Of a DNA stretch of 32,118 nucleotides, positions 18,293 to 27,139 are shown piece by piece. Source of the stretch: LSUCC0057 sp042091915 (lineage in GTDB: Bacteria; Pseudomonadota; Gammaproteobacteria; Pseudomonadales; Porticoccaceae); contig JBELGO010000010.1 in assembly GCA_042091915.1 (NCBI GenBank), forward strand, positions 1-32,118, read 5' to 3'. The first letter of the stretch is position 1. Each line of letters starts with the position of its first letter. The position numbers and the translations under genes are program-made. The notes under the pieces are model-generated. The model worked only from the letters and a program-made list of their open reading frames with translations, was not told where the DNA came from and did not search any database.

Positions 18293-18985
18293 ATGAGTGA
18301 ACTCTATTTAATCCGCCACGCTCAAGCCTCGTTTGACGCCGAGGACTACGATCAACTTTCTGCACTGGGGCAACAACAGAGTCTGCTGCTTGGCGAATAC
18401 TTTGCCCGTCAAAACATTCAATTCGACTGGGTTGCTTGCGGCACCATGCGCCGTCACCGACAAACACTAGAGGGCATCTGCAAATATCAGAACAGTTCTC
18501 TTAATGCGTCAGATGAACTGCCAGGCATCAACGAATATGACTTTCGCACGCTAACTGAAGATTATGTCGCCCACTTTCCCGATGACCCACTGTGGCTTGC
18601 AGTGAAGGGCCAGCCCAGCGATAAAAAGGGCTATTATCGTCTGCTTCGCAATGTTTTAGCTGCTTGGCAGGCCGAACAGTTTGAGACGCGCGGCGAGCAA
18701 TACAGCGACTTTCAACAGCGCGTCGCTGGCGTCAGCGAGTGGCTGATCGAAAAATCTGCCCAGAACCGACGCATCGCGCTAGTCGGCTCTGGGGGTTCAT
18801 TGGCACTTCTGGTTGGCGCTGTGCTCGGTCTTGCCGATGACAAAGTCATTGAGTTGAATCTACAGACAAAGAACACTGCGATTCACCACTGCTTTGCCAA
18901 TTGCAACGGAATCAAACTGGCCAGCTGGAACAACGCTCCTCACTTGGAGACTAGCGAGCATCGACATCTGCTCACTTACGGCTAA
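18293..18985 (+). CDS. Histidine phosphatase family protein, second His replaced
   Basis: Phosphoglycerate mutase-like fold of unknown substrate, 230 residues, cytosolic. The phosphoaccepting motif is LIRHAQASF (Arg8, His9). A further active-site arginine lies in GTMRRHRQT, and the expected acid is Glu in GINEYDF. The second catalytic histidine, normally in a V-x-H-G-G turn, is replaced: the segment reads IALVGSGGSLALLVG. This may be a subgroup trait rather than a loss of function, so activity should not be assumed. It starts just downstream of the pckA terminator with only a weak ribosome site, and ubiK follows 37 bp later. Confidence 0.85.
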   Translation: MSELYLIRHAQASFDAEDYDQLSALGQQQSLLLGEYFARQNIQFDWVACGTMRRHRQTLEGICKYQNSSLNASDELPGINEYDFRTLTEDYVAHFPDDPLWLAVKGQPSDKKGYYRLLRNVLAAWQAEQFETRGEQYSDFQQRVAGVSEWLIEKSAQNRRIALVGSGGSLALLVGAVLGLADDKVIELNLQTKNTAIHHCFANCNGIKLASWNNAPHLETSEHRHLLTYG

Positions 18986-19022
18986 AATAACCACCATCAC
19001 TTTTCACCTAAGGGTAAAAACC

Positions 19023-19262
19023 ATGGATCCACGCCAACTGGCCGACAGTTTTTTCAGCAAACTCAGCGAACAACTTCCCGAGGGCGCCAATAAAATGGGC
19101 GAAGAACTCCGTGAGCAGATGCGCCGCGCCGCCATGGCGACATTTAAAGAGCTGCAACTGGTGACGCGCGATGAGTTTGACCAGCAAAATCAGCAGCTCT
19201 CACGCCTCAGCACACAGCTAGAACGCTTAGAGAAACAGTTAGACGATATCAATAAAAACTAA
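19023..19262 (+). CDS. ubiK: Ubiquinone biosynthesis accessory factor UbiK
   Basis: Small helical protein of the BMFP/YqiC family that, with UbiJ, helps the cytosolic Ubi complex make ubiquinone under aerobic conditions. It has 79 residues: an N-terminal amphipathic helix (LADSFFSKLSEQL), a central EELREQMRRAAMATFKELQLVTRDEFD stretch abbreviated here as residues 26-53, and a C-terminal coiled coil rich in Leu and Glu. The ATG at 19023 has a strong TAAGGG ribosome site, which decides against the longer open frame from 18894 that overlaps the phosphatase gene. It is next to comM, as in Pseudomonas. Confidence 0.94.
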   Translation: MDPRQLADSFFSKLSEQLPEGANKMGEELREQMRRAAMATFKELQLVTRDEFDQQNQQLSRLSTQLERLEKQLDDINKN

Positions 19263-19369
19263 CCATTCGCAGCTAACACTGACTGCTGCGGGAAATTTTA
19301 GCAGAGCCATCTACACTACATTTAGCGCGCCACAGTTGAGCGGTGCGTCCAATCGTGTGAGTGCTCGCT

Positions 19370-20887
19370 ATGTCCTACGCTACATTATTCACCCGCGCCA
19401 AACACGGCATCACCGCGCCGCTGGTCTCTGTAGAAGTCCATATCAGTTCCGGGCTGCCCGGCTTCAATATTATTGGCTTGGCAGAGACCGCACTCAAAGA
19501 GTCTCGCGACCGCGTCCGCTCGGCACTGATGGCGAGCCATTTTGAATTTCCGATGCAGCGCATCACCGTCAATCTCGCCCCTGCTGAACTGCCCAAATCG
19601 GGTGGACACTATGACCTGGCTATAGCGCTGGGTATATTGGTTGCATCGGGACAACTGGCCACTGACGATCTCAACAACTGCGAATTTATTGGTGAACTCG
19701 GGTTAAATGGAGAACTGCGCGCAGCTCATGGATTATTGCCAGCGGCACTCGCCTGTAGTGAAGCGGGACACACTCTGATCTGCGCCAAAGAGCACGGCAT
19801 CCCCACCGTTTTGCTGGATAATATAAACGGATGCAGCGCCAACCACCTGCTAGAAGTCTCCGCACATCTCCAGCAGCGCCAAAGCTTACCTTCATTAGGT
19901 GAATCAGTAGCGACTGCTCCTGAGGTTGGGGATGTCGATAACCGATGCGGAGATATCGCCGAAGTGGTTGGCCAGAACAGTGCTAAGAGAGCCCTGTTAA
20001 TCGCTGCAAGCGGGGGACACAACTTGCTGTTTAGCGGTCCTCCTGGGAGTGGCAAAACCATGCTCGCCAGCCGTCTTCCCTCTCTACTACCGCCGCTAAA
20101 TGATGATCAATTTCGCGAGGTTGCCATCCTCTACGCTGTCGCCCAGCAAGCGCTGCCGACACCGCTCTACCAGCCGCCATTTCGCGCCCCGCATCACAGC
20201 GCCTCGGCCACAGCGCTCGTCGGTGGTGGCAGCCACCCACAACCGGGCGAGGTCTCGTTGGCACACTGCGGTGTCCTTTTTTTAGACGAGTTAGCGGAGT
20301 ACCCGCGACACACTCTCGACCTGCTGCGCGAACCTTTAGAGTCGGGCGAGATCAATATAATCCGCACCCGCGCCAGTGCGCTGTTCCCGGCACAGTTTCA
20401 GTTAATTGCAGCGACCAACCCCTGCCCGTGTGGTTACGCACCCAGCAGCCGCTGCCAGTGCGGGCGCGAACAGATCCGTCGCTACCGGGCTCGCCTCTCT
20501 GGGCCACTTCTGGACCGTATTGATCTGCAAGTTGAAGTGGCAGCACTGGGTGCCGAAGAGCTCACTGCACACCAGCTGACCAATAATGAACAAGGGCCGA
20601 GTAGTGCAGAGTTGCGCGGCGAAGTCGTGCGCTGCCAAGAGATACAGCTGGAACGCCAGGCTAAGTTAAATGCGCAGCTCAACCGCGCGGAGTTAGAGCG
20701 TTTCTGCCCGCTGCAAGATGAGCAGCGCAAACTGCTCGGCAGTGCTGTAGAACGCTTTAATCTCTCAGCGCGCAGCTACTACCGTATTTTGCGGGTAATG
20801 CGCACACTCGCCGACCTGCGCCAGGCAGAGCACTCCAATCTCGACGATCTCTACGAAGCACTCAGCCTGAGGATGGGTGAAACGTAA
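19370..20887 (+). CDS. comM: ComM, Mg-chelatase-like AAA+ branch-migration helicase
   Basis: Hexameric AAA+ helicase shown in Vibrio and Acinetobacter to drive branch migration when transformed DNA is integrated, and present in most gammaproteobacteria. It has 505 residues. It has an N-terminal Lon-like fold (SGLPGFNIIGLAE), Walker A GPPGSGKT (about 223-230), Walker B GVLFLDE (about 301-307), a four-cysteine cluster CPCG...CQCG (352, 354, 362, 364), and a C-terminal lid domain. The ATG at 19370 is preferred over a GTG 9 bp earlier. Together with type IV pilus genes it is compatible with natural transformation, although both are common core genes. It converges with lysS at a distance of 3 bp. 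Confidence 0.96.
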   Translation: MSYATLFTRAKHGITAPLVSVEVHISSGLPGFNIIGLAETALKESRDRVRSALMASHFEFPMQRITVNLAPAELPKSGGHYDLAIALGILVASGQLATDDLNNCEFIGELGLNGELRAAHGLLPAALACSEAGHTLICAKEHGIPTVLLDNINGCSANHLLEVSAHLQQRQSLPSLGESVATAPEVGDVDNRCGDIAEVVGQNSAKRALLIAASGGHNLLFSGPPGSGKTMLASRLPSLLPPLNDDQFREVAILYAVAQQALPTPLYQPPFRAPHHSASATALVGGGSHPQPGEVSLAHCGVLFLDELAEYPRHTLDLLREPLESGEINIIRTRASALFPAQFQLIAATNPCPCGYAPSSRCQCGREQIRRYRARLSGPLLDRIDLQVEVAALGAEELTAHQLTNNEQGPSSAELRGEVVRCQEIQLERQAKLNAQLNRAELERFCPLQDEQRKLLGSAVERFNLSARSYYRILRVMRTLADLRQAEHSNLDDLYEALSLRMGET

Positions 20888-20890
20888 ACT

Positions 20891-22399
20891 CTACTCGGGG
20901 CGCATATGGGGAAACAGCAATACATCGCGGATCGACGGCGAGTCGGTCAGCAGCATGACCAGTCGATCGATACCAATGCCCTCACCCGCTGTTGGCGGCA
21001 AACCGTACTCCAGTGCCCGAATATAGTCGTGATCGAAGTGCATCGCTTCATTGTCGCCCGCATCTTTCTCTGCAACTTGCTGACGGAAACGCTCCGCTTG
21101 ATCTTCAGCATCATTGAGCTCGGAAAAACCGTTGGCCAGCTCGCGACCGCCGACAAAGAATTCGAATCGATCAGTTACAAAGGGGTCCTGGTCATTGCGC
21201 CGTGCCAGCGGAGAAACCTCGGCCGGATAATGAGTGATGAAGGTCGGCTGAATCAAACGGTGTTCAACGGTCTCTTCAAAGATTTCAATTTGCACCTTAC
21301 CCAGGCCCCAAGTGGGCTTGAGGGCAATGCCCAGTTTTTCTGCAATCGCTCGCGCACCCTTCTCATCGGCTAGCTGTGCTGCATCGATGTCGGCGTTGTA
21401 GTGCAAAATTGCGTCGAATACCGAGAGTTGTGCAAACGGCTTGGCAAAGTCGTAGTGAATTTCTTCAATCACCTCACCCTGCTCGTTCTTGACAGTATTG
21501 ACTACTGTGCTGCTGCCGAGAACAGTCTCAGTGAGCTGGCGCAGCATGTCCTCTGTGAGCGCGATGAGATCGCGATAATCGGCGTAGGCTTGATAGAACT
21601 CCAACATGGTGAACTCGGGATTATGGCGAGTCGAGAGTCCCTCGTTGCGGAAGTTGCGGTTAATTTCATAGACGCGATCAAAACCACCCACTACCAGGCG
21701 CTTTAGATAGAGCTCGGGCGCAATGCGCAGATACATATCGATATCCAGCGCGTTGTGATGGGTAATAAAGGGCCGCGCTACAGCGCCACCGGGAATCACT
21801 TGCAGCATAGGTGTCTCAACTTCGAGGAAGTTCTGCCCATCGAGGTGGCTGCGGATAAACTGAACCACCTTTGAGCGGATGCGAAAAGTATCGCGCACCT
21901 CTGGATTGGCAATCAGATCGACATAGCGCTGGCGATAGCGCAGCTCTTGATCGGCCAGGCCGTGGAACTTATCCGGCAGTGGACGCAGTGATTTGGTCAA
22001 CAGCTGGTAGTTGTCTAGCTGTACATAGAGTTCACCCTTACCTGACTTATGCAACTCGCCTCGCACTGCGACGATATCTCCTAAATCGAGTGATTTAGCA
22101 AACGGGCGCGCCTCTTTAGTCACATAGAGCTGGATAGTACCGCTGCTGTCTTGCAACACCATAAAGGCTCCGCGGTTGCGTATTAATCGACCCGCTACGG
22201 CTACAATATGACCCTCTTCAACCAGACCCTCTTTACTCTTTTCACCGTGTTCCGCCAGCAAGCCAGCGGCACTGGCATCGGGGCGAAAATCGTTGGGAAA
22301 AGCGACATCAACGCTTTCGCGCAACTGGGTAAGTTTGGCGCGGCGCTCGGCGATCAAGCGGTTTTCATCGACGGGGGCACTAGTGTTGGAATCACTCAT
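20891..22399 (-). CDS. lysS: Lysyl-tRNA synthetase, class II
   Basis: Charges tRNA-Lys with lysine. It has 502 residues, the standard length. An N-terminal OB-fold anticodon-binding domain (about 65-150, GHIVAVAGRLIRNRG) is followed by the class II catalytic core: motif 1 in the IRSHLDGQNFLEVETPML region, motif 2 with YEINRNFRNEG and HNPEFTMLEFY, and motif 3 GEGIGIDRLVMLL at the C-terminus. The ATG has AGGT 8 bases upstream. It lies 38 bp after prfB, the conserved prfB-lysS operon. Confidence 0.98.
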   Translation of the reverse strand: MSDSNTSAPVDENRLIAERRAKLTQLRESVDVAFPNDFRPDASAAGLLAEHGEKSKEGLVEEGHIVAVAGRLIRNRGAFMVLQDSSGTIQLYVTKEARPFAKSLDLGDIVAVRGELHKSGKGELYVQLDNYQLLTKSLRPLPDKFHGLADQELRYRQRYVDLIANPEVRDTFRIRSKVVQFIRSHLDGQNFLEVETPMLQVIPGGAVARPFITHHNALDIDMYLRIAPELYLKRLVVGGFDRVYEINRNFRNEGLSTRHNPEFTMLEFYQAYADYRDLIALTEDMLRQLTETVLGSSTVVNTVKNEQGEVIEEIHYDFAKPFAQLSVFDAILHYNADIDAAQLADEKGARAIAEKLGIALKPTWGLGKVQIEIFEETVEHRLIQPTFITHYPAEVSPLARRNDQDPFVTDRFEFFVGGRELANGFSELNDAEDQAERFRQQVAEKDAGDNEAMHFDHDYIRALEYGLPPTAGEGIGIDRLVMLLTDSPSIRDVLLFPHMRPE

Positions 22400-22437
22400 G
22401 GGGTTACCTATTGATTGGCAAAATGGTTTGGGAATAT

Positions 22438-23533
22438 TTACAGGCCTGCCTTGAGAGAGGCCTCGATAAATGCGTCGAGTTTACCGTCTAGCACTGCTTG
22501 GGTATTGCGTGTCTCAACACCGGTGCGCAGATCTTTGATACGCGCATCATCGAGCACATAAGAGCGAATCTGGCTGCCCCAACCGATATCCGATTTGGCA
22601 TCTTCAGTGGCCTGCGCAGCGGCTTGTCGCTCCATCATCTCTTTCTCGTAGAGCTTAGCCCGCAGCATCTTCCAACACTTGTCGCGATTCTGGTGCTGCG
22701 AGCGCTCACTTTGGCACTGCACCACAATCCCACTCGGGGCGTGCGTCAGGCGCACAGCAGAATCTGTTTTATTAATATGCTGGCCACCGGCGCCGGAGGC
22801 GCGGTAGGTATCTGTGCGGACATCCGCGGGGTTGATTTCGATATCGATATTGTCATCGATCTCTGGGGAGACAAATACCGCTGAAAAAGAGGTGTGACGA
22901 CGGTTGCCGGAATCAAACGGCGATTTTCGCACCAGCCTGTGAACACCGATTTCGGTGCGCAACCAACCAAACGCGTAGTCGCCCTCGACCTGAACTGTGG
23001 CACTCTTGATACCGGCGACATCGCCAGCAGAGCACTCCACCAGAGTCGCTTTAAAACCTTTGTCGTCGGCCCAGCGCAGGTACATGCGCAACAGCATCTC
23101 CGCCCAATCTTGGGCCTCGGTGCCGCCAGAACCGGCTTGAATATCCGGGTAGGCGTTGGAGGGGTCCATCTCACCAGAGAACATACGGCGAAACTCTAGT
23201 TGCGCCAGAGCATTCTCAAGCTTGGCAATCTCTTCTACCACCGCATCGACAGTATCGCTGTCCTGCTCCTCAACTGCCATATCGAGCAGTTCGCGGCTAT
23301 CACTGACACCACTGTCGAGATTGTCGATAGTAGCGACAACACCTTCCAGAGAGGAGCGCTCGCGACCGAGCGCTTGAGCACGATCCGCATCGTTCCACAC
23401 ATCGGGCTCAGCCAGCTCCAGCTCGACTTCGGCTAAACGCTCTTTCTTGTCAGCGTAGTCAAAGGTACCCCCTAAGCACATCGGTGCGCGCGGCGAGATC
23501 GTCAAGAGCGGTGTAGTAGGGATTAACTTCCAT
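22438..23533 (-). CDS. prfB: Peptide chain release factor 2 (programmed +1 frameshift)
   Basis: RF2 recognises UAA and UGA stops and releases the finished peptide. Translation starts at ATG 23533 and reads 24 codons (MEVNPYYTALDDL...RGYL) to an in-frame TGA at 23461-23459. After a +1 shift that skips base 23461 it continues from GAC at 23460 for 340 residues, giving 364 in total against 365 in E. coli. Stop-recognition motif SPF (in RKSPFDSGNRR) and catalytic GGQ (in GAGGQHINKTDS) are present. Ribosome site GGA lies upstream of the ATG. A single-frame reading from 23580 gives a spurious N-terminus. The shift makes RF2 level self-regulating: low RF2 means slow termination at TGA and more shifting. 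Confidence 0.97.
23458..23473 (-). promoter_or_regulatory. prfB programmed frameshift site
   Basis: The minus strand reads AGGGGGTACCTTTGAC: an internal Shine-Dalgarno-like AGGGGG, three bases, the slippery CTT codon, then TGA followed by C, a poor termination context. It differs from the E. coli site by one base (TAC for TAT). Base 23461 is the one skipped. Confidence 0.95.
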
Positions 23534-23692
23534 TGCTGTTCCAAATTCAGGTGTGAGCTCACAGTAAGCAAGCCGAGCATTTTAGCCCAGCAGGGGTTGG
23601 GCCGTCCATGTTCAGATCACTGCCAACGCGGCTCCAGCTGAGTTACTATCACTGATGCAAAGCGATAATTCATAACAACAAAAAGGACTCTC

Positions 23693-24793
23693 GTGAAAAA
23701 AATTCTTCTACTCGCCGCTATGGCTCTGTTGGCTTATCTCATTTTTTGGCCCGTCGCTGTCGATCCAGTCGCATGGCAGAGCACTCCCTCACAAGGTTAT
23801 ACCGGCGCATTCACACCTAACGCGCAACTGGCCGCCATTGAGCGTTTACCGATGAGCGACAACCAGACTCAACTACACGGCCCCGAAGCGGTTGCGAAAG
23901 GCCCGGACAATTGGCTCTATTTTTCAACCGGCGAGGGTTGGATTATTCGCCACAACCCTGACACTGGGCTCTCGTCACCATGGGTCAACGTGGGCGGACG
24001 CCCTTTGGGGCTCGCCTTTAACTCACATGGCGATCTACTGGTGGCCAACGCCTATCTCGGTTTGCAGGCAGTCAGTCGCAGCGGCGCGGTGCGCTTACTC
24101 ACAGATCATGTGGACGGACGACGCATTGAGTATGCGGACGATCTCGATATCGGAGCAGATGGCACCATCTACTTCAGCGATGCCTCAACCAAATTTGCGG
24201 CACAACGCTTCGGCGGCACCTACCCAGCCAGTATCCTCGACCTGCTCGAGCACGGTGGCCACGGCGAACTGCTCGCTTACAGTCCTGAGAGCGGCGTCAC
24301 ATCTATGCTGCTGGATGGCTTGCAATTCGCCAATGGTGTCGCTGTCTCCAGCGATGGCAGCTTTGTGTTGGTCAACGAAACGGGCGCCAACCGCATAGCG
24401 CGCTACTGGCTGAGCGGCGAGAAAAGTGGCCAAAGTGAAATTTTCATAGCGGGGCTACCCGGCTACCCAGACAATATCGTTCGCCACGGCGAGCATTTTT
24501 GGGTCGGTCTAGTCTCGCCTCGTCTGCCCGTGCTGGACAAGCTTGCCGGCTGGCCACTGTTGAGAAAGGTAATTGCTCGGTTACCTGAGCAACTCAAACC
24601 GGCAGCCAAGCACTACAGCCATGTGATTGAGATCGACAGCGACGGTCGCGTAGTAAACTCTTTGCAAGATCCCGAGGGTAGCTACCACACCATCACCGGT
24701 GCGCTGCCAATCACTGCCAACAGCGGCGACTGGCTCTATCTCACCAGCCTGCATGAGAGCAGCCTGGCGCGCCTTCCCTATCCGAACCAATAA
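23693..24793 (+). CDS. SMP-30/strictosidine synthase-like beta-propeller protein
   Basis: Six-bladed beta-propeller protein of the SMP-30/gluconolactonase and strictosidine synthase-like superfamily. Members hydrolyse lactones or arylesters, but the substrate here cannot be told. It has 366 residues and an N-terminal hydrophobic segment (about 3-20) that should anchor it to the inner membrane with the propeller in the periplasm. Superfamily segments include GPEAVAKGPDNWLYFSTGEG, EYADDLDIGADGTIYFSDAS, LDGLQFANGVAVSSDGSFV and LPGYPDNIVRHGEHFWVGL, the last typical of the strictosidine synthase branch. The GTG start has AAGGA 6 bp upstream. It is divergent from prfB and upstream of selO. Confidence 0.8.
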   Translation: MKKILLLAAMALLAYLIFWPVAVDPVAWQSTPSQGYTGAFTPNAQLAAIERLPMSDNQTQLHGPEAVAKGPDNWLYFSTGEGWIIRHNPDTGLSSPWVNVGGRPLGLAFNSHGDLLVANAYLGLQAVSRSGAVRLLTDHVDGRRIEYADDLDIGADGTIYFSDASTKFAAQRFGGTYPASILDLLEHGGHGELLAYSPESGVTSMLLDGLQFANGVAVSSDGSFVLVNETGANRIARYWLSGEKSGQSEIFIAGLPGYPDNIVRHGEHFWVGLVSPRLPVLDKLAGWPLLRKVIARLPEQLKPAAKHYSHVIEIDSDGRVVNSLQDPEGSYHTITGALPITANSGDWLYLTSLHESSLARLPYPNQ

Positions 24794-24854
24794 AGTCAAA
24801 TATTCACAAAGATCGCATGGATAAAATTTCTGCTAGAGGCGTTATCCTTGACTG

Positions 24855-26336
24855 ATGCCATCAACCTTTGCACAGAAACTGACTCATCCCTTCGCGGAGC
24901 GCTTTGCCGCTCCCAGCGACGGAACGCGCTATCTCAGCAATGTAGAGCCGACTCCGCTAAGTAATCCGCGCTTTGTTCATCGCAATCTTGCCTTGCTAGA
25001 CGAGCTCGGTGTAGCGAGTGACGAGGCGCTGCAGCTGGATATTCTCGCCGGCAGCAAAGCAGCTGCCAACAGCTGTGCCACGGTTTACTCGGGCCATCAG
25101 TTTGGCCACTGGGCAGGTCAGCTTGGTGACGGACGCGCGCTGTTTCTCGGAGAACTGCGCGATCGCAGCGGCGGGCGTATTGAGCTGCAGCTCAAAGGGG
25201 CTGGGCCCACCCCTTATTCGCGATTTGCCGACGGACGCGCTGTTTTGCGCTCAAGTATTCGCGAATATCTCTGTAGTGAGGCAATGCATGGATTGGGGAT
25301 TCCGACGACACGGGCCCTTGTACTTATTGATAGCGACACCACTGTGCAGCGCGAGCGCCCCGAGCGCGGCGCGATAGTCTGTCGCAGTGCGCGCAGCTTT
25401 TTGCGCTTTGGCCACTTTGAACATTTTCACTACGCTGGCAATCCAGTTGCGGTCGCCGCACTGGCAGATTATCTGATCGAACAACATTTCCCCGATTGGA
25501 GCGATCTGCCCGCAGAGCAACGCCATCTGCAACTGTTTGCCCACACCGTCAGTGAGACTGCACGAACAATAGCCGCCTGGCAGTCGGTGGGGTTTGCCCA
25601 CGGAGTACTCAATACCGACAACATGTCCCTGCTTGGCGATACTCTTGACTACGGACCCTTTGGATTTTTAGATCACTACCAGCCAGAGTTTATCTGTAAC
25701 CACAGTGACAGCGGGGGCCGCTACGCTTTCGACAAACAGCCGATGATTGGTTTATGGAATCTCAATGCACTGGCCAATGCCTTTTTATCACTGCTGCCCA
25801 GCGAGGCGTTAATTGAGCAACTCGGCGGCTACCAAGCGCAATTCGAGCAGGCTTACCGCGAGCGGATGGTCGCTAAACTCGGGCTGCCCTCGCAAGGCGA
25901 CCTTAAAATAGTGGATAACTTAGTTGAAAGGCTGCTGAAACTGCTGGCAGAGAGTTCCGCTGACTACACGCGCAGCTTGCGCTTTCTGGCACAGATTGAC
26001 AGCGGTGACAGCAATGTTTTTGCGGCAGAAATAGGTGAAAGGTGGCAGCAGCCAGAGTGGCAGCTGTGGCGAGATGACTACCTTGCCGCACTTAAAAAGA
26101 GTCCAGCGCCGGCCGAGCAGCGGCGCCTAGCAATGGATGCAGTCAATCCCAAGTACATATTGCGCAACTACCTCGCGGAGCAAGCCATACAGGCCGCCGA
26201 GGCCGGCGACTACGGCCAAATTGAGCGGCTGTTCGGGGTATTAAGCAAGCCCTTTGACGAACAGCCAGAACATGAGAAGCTCGCCGCGCTGCCCCCAGCC
26301 TGGGCTGAGAGTATCAGCGTTAGCTGCTCTTCTTAA
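24855..26336 (+). CDS. selO: Protein adenylyltransferase SelO (YdiU family)
   Basis: Kinase-fold enzyme that transfers AMP from ATP to Ser, Thr or Tyr of proteins and, in E. coli, is linked to redox homeostasis. It has 493 residues. Recognisable parts: YSGHQFGHWAGQLGDGRA, the nucleotide-binding Lys114 in LQLKGAGPTPYSR, AHGVLNTDNMSL (Asp255) and the metal-binding Asp265 in DYGPFGF. It ends SVSCSS, where the Cys occupies the position of selenocysteine in the animal enzyme. The ribosome site is weak. It converges with hpaI, leaving 6 bp between the stops. Confidence 0.95.
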   Translation: MPSTFAQKLTHPFAERFAAPSDGTRYLSNVEPTPLSNPRFVHRNLALLDELGVASDEALQLDILAGSKAAANSCATVYSGHQFGHWAGQLGDGRALFLGELRDRSGGRIELQLKGAGPTPYSRFADGRAVLRSSIREYLCSEAMHGLGIPTTRALVLIDSDTTVQRERPERGAIVCRSARSFLRFGHFEHFHYAGNPVAVAALADYLIEQHFPDWSDLPAEQRHLQLFAHTVSETARTIAAWQSVGFAHGVLNTDNMSLLGDTLDYGPFGFLDHYQPEFICNHSDSGGRYAFDKQPMIGLWNLNALANAFLSLLPSEALIEQLGGYQAQFEQAYRERMVAKLGLPSQGDLKIVDNLVERLLKLLAESSADYTRSLRFLAQIDSGDSNVFAAEIGERWQQPEWQLWRDDYLAALKKSPAPAEQRRLAMDAVNPKYILRNYLAEQAIQAAEAGDYGQIERLFGVLSKPFDEQPEHEKLAALPPAWAESISVSCSS

Positions 26337-26342
26337 CGGGAA

Positions 26343-27128
26343 TTAATATCCGCCGCGAGTCGCTTCAGTTAACTCCTCGCCACGAGCGATGGCAAATGCC
26401 TGTGCGGCGCCGGCGCGAATAAAGCTAATATCCGTGCCTATCGAGGCAAATTGAAAGCCACTAGCGAGTGAGCTGGCAGCCATTTCTGCGCTGTAACCAA
26501 ACATACCCGCTGCGATGCCGGCCGTCTGGCAGGCAGTTTTAATCCGCTCTACAGCAGCAATGAATGCCGGATCAGCAAAGCTTCCAGGAGGCAAACCCAG
26601 CCCGTAGCAAAGATCCATTGGCCCTATGAAGAGCCCGTCGACGCCCTCGGTAGCGGCAATCGCCTCGACATTGGCCAACCCCTCTTCAGTCTCAATCATA
26701 GCAATGCAGGCAACTTCGCCATTGGCCGAGGCCAAATAACCCATCCCCTCGAGCAAGGCATCGCGCATCGGACCAACTGAGCGGTTTCCCTGCGGCGGAT
26801 AGCGGCAAGCCATCGCGGCACGGCGAGCGTTCTCTGCGCTGTTGACCATCGGTACGATAACCCCGTGGGCACCGGCGTCGAGCACTTTGCCAATCTGGTC
26901 TGGCTGATTGGCTGCCACGCGGACCAGTGGCGTTACCTCAAGCCCGGTGACGGCGGGCAACAGCTGAGTGAGGTCGCGATAGTCCATTAAACCGTGTTGG
27001 AGGTCAAAGCAGAGCCAGTCAGTGCCCAAGCGGGCGAGGTTCTCGGCGATATGAACATCGGGGAGGTTAATCCAGGCGCCGAAAGAGGGCTGCTGGTTGC
27101 GCCAGCGATTGAATGCAATATTGTGCAT
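26343..27128 (-). CDS. hpaI: HpcH/HpaI-family aldolase
   Basis: Class II pyruvate aldolase expected to split 4-hydroxy-2-oxoheptanedioate into pyruvate and succinate semialdehyde, the final step of homoprotocatechuate degradation. It has 261 residues. Active-site residues match E. coli HpaI: His45 in DLQHGLMD, Arg70 in LVRVAANQ, and metal ligands Glu146 (MIETEEG) and Asp172 (GPMDLCYG). Elsewhere it looks rather divergent, so another 4-hydroxy-2-oxoacid substrate is possible. Its AAGGA ribosome site overlaps the hpaH stop region and the gap is 11 bp, so the two are co-translated. Confidence 0.85.
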   Translation of the reverse strand: MHNIAFNRWRNQQPSFGAWINLPDVHIAENLARLGTDWLCFDLQHGLMDYRDLTQLLPAVTGLEVTPLVRVAANQPDQIGKVLDAGAHGVIVPMVNSAENARRAAMACRYPPQGNRSVGPMRDALLEGMGYLASANGEVACIAMIETEEGLANVEAIAATEGVDGLFIGPMDLCYGLGLPPGSFADPAFIAAVERIKTACQTAGIAAGMFGYSAEMAASSLASGFQFASIGTDISFIRAGAAQAFAIARGEELTEATRGGY

Positions 27129-27139
27129 AGTTTTATTCC

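Noticed and set aside
19370..20887. comM plus pil genes as proof of natural competence
   Set aside because: Both are widespread in gammaproteobacteria that are not known to be transformable; no comEA, comEC or dprA is in the window.
23462..23580. Single-frame N-terminus for prfB starting at 23580
   Set aside because: It does not resemble RF2, whereas the other frame gives MEVNPYYTALDDL followed by the classic frameshift site.
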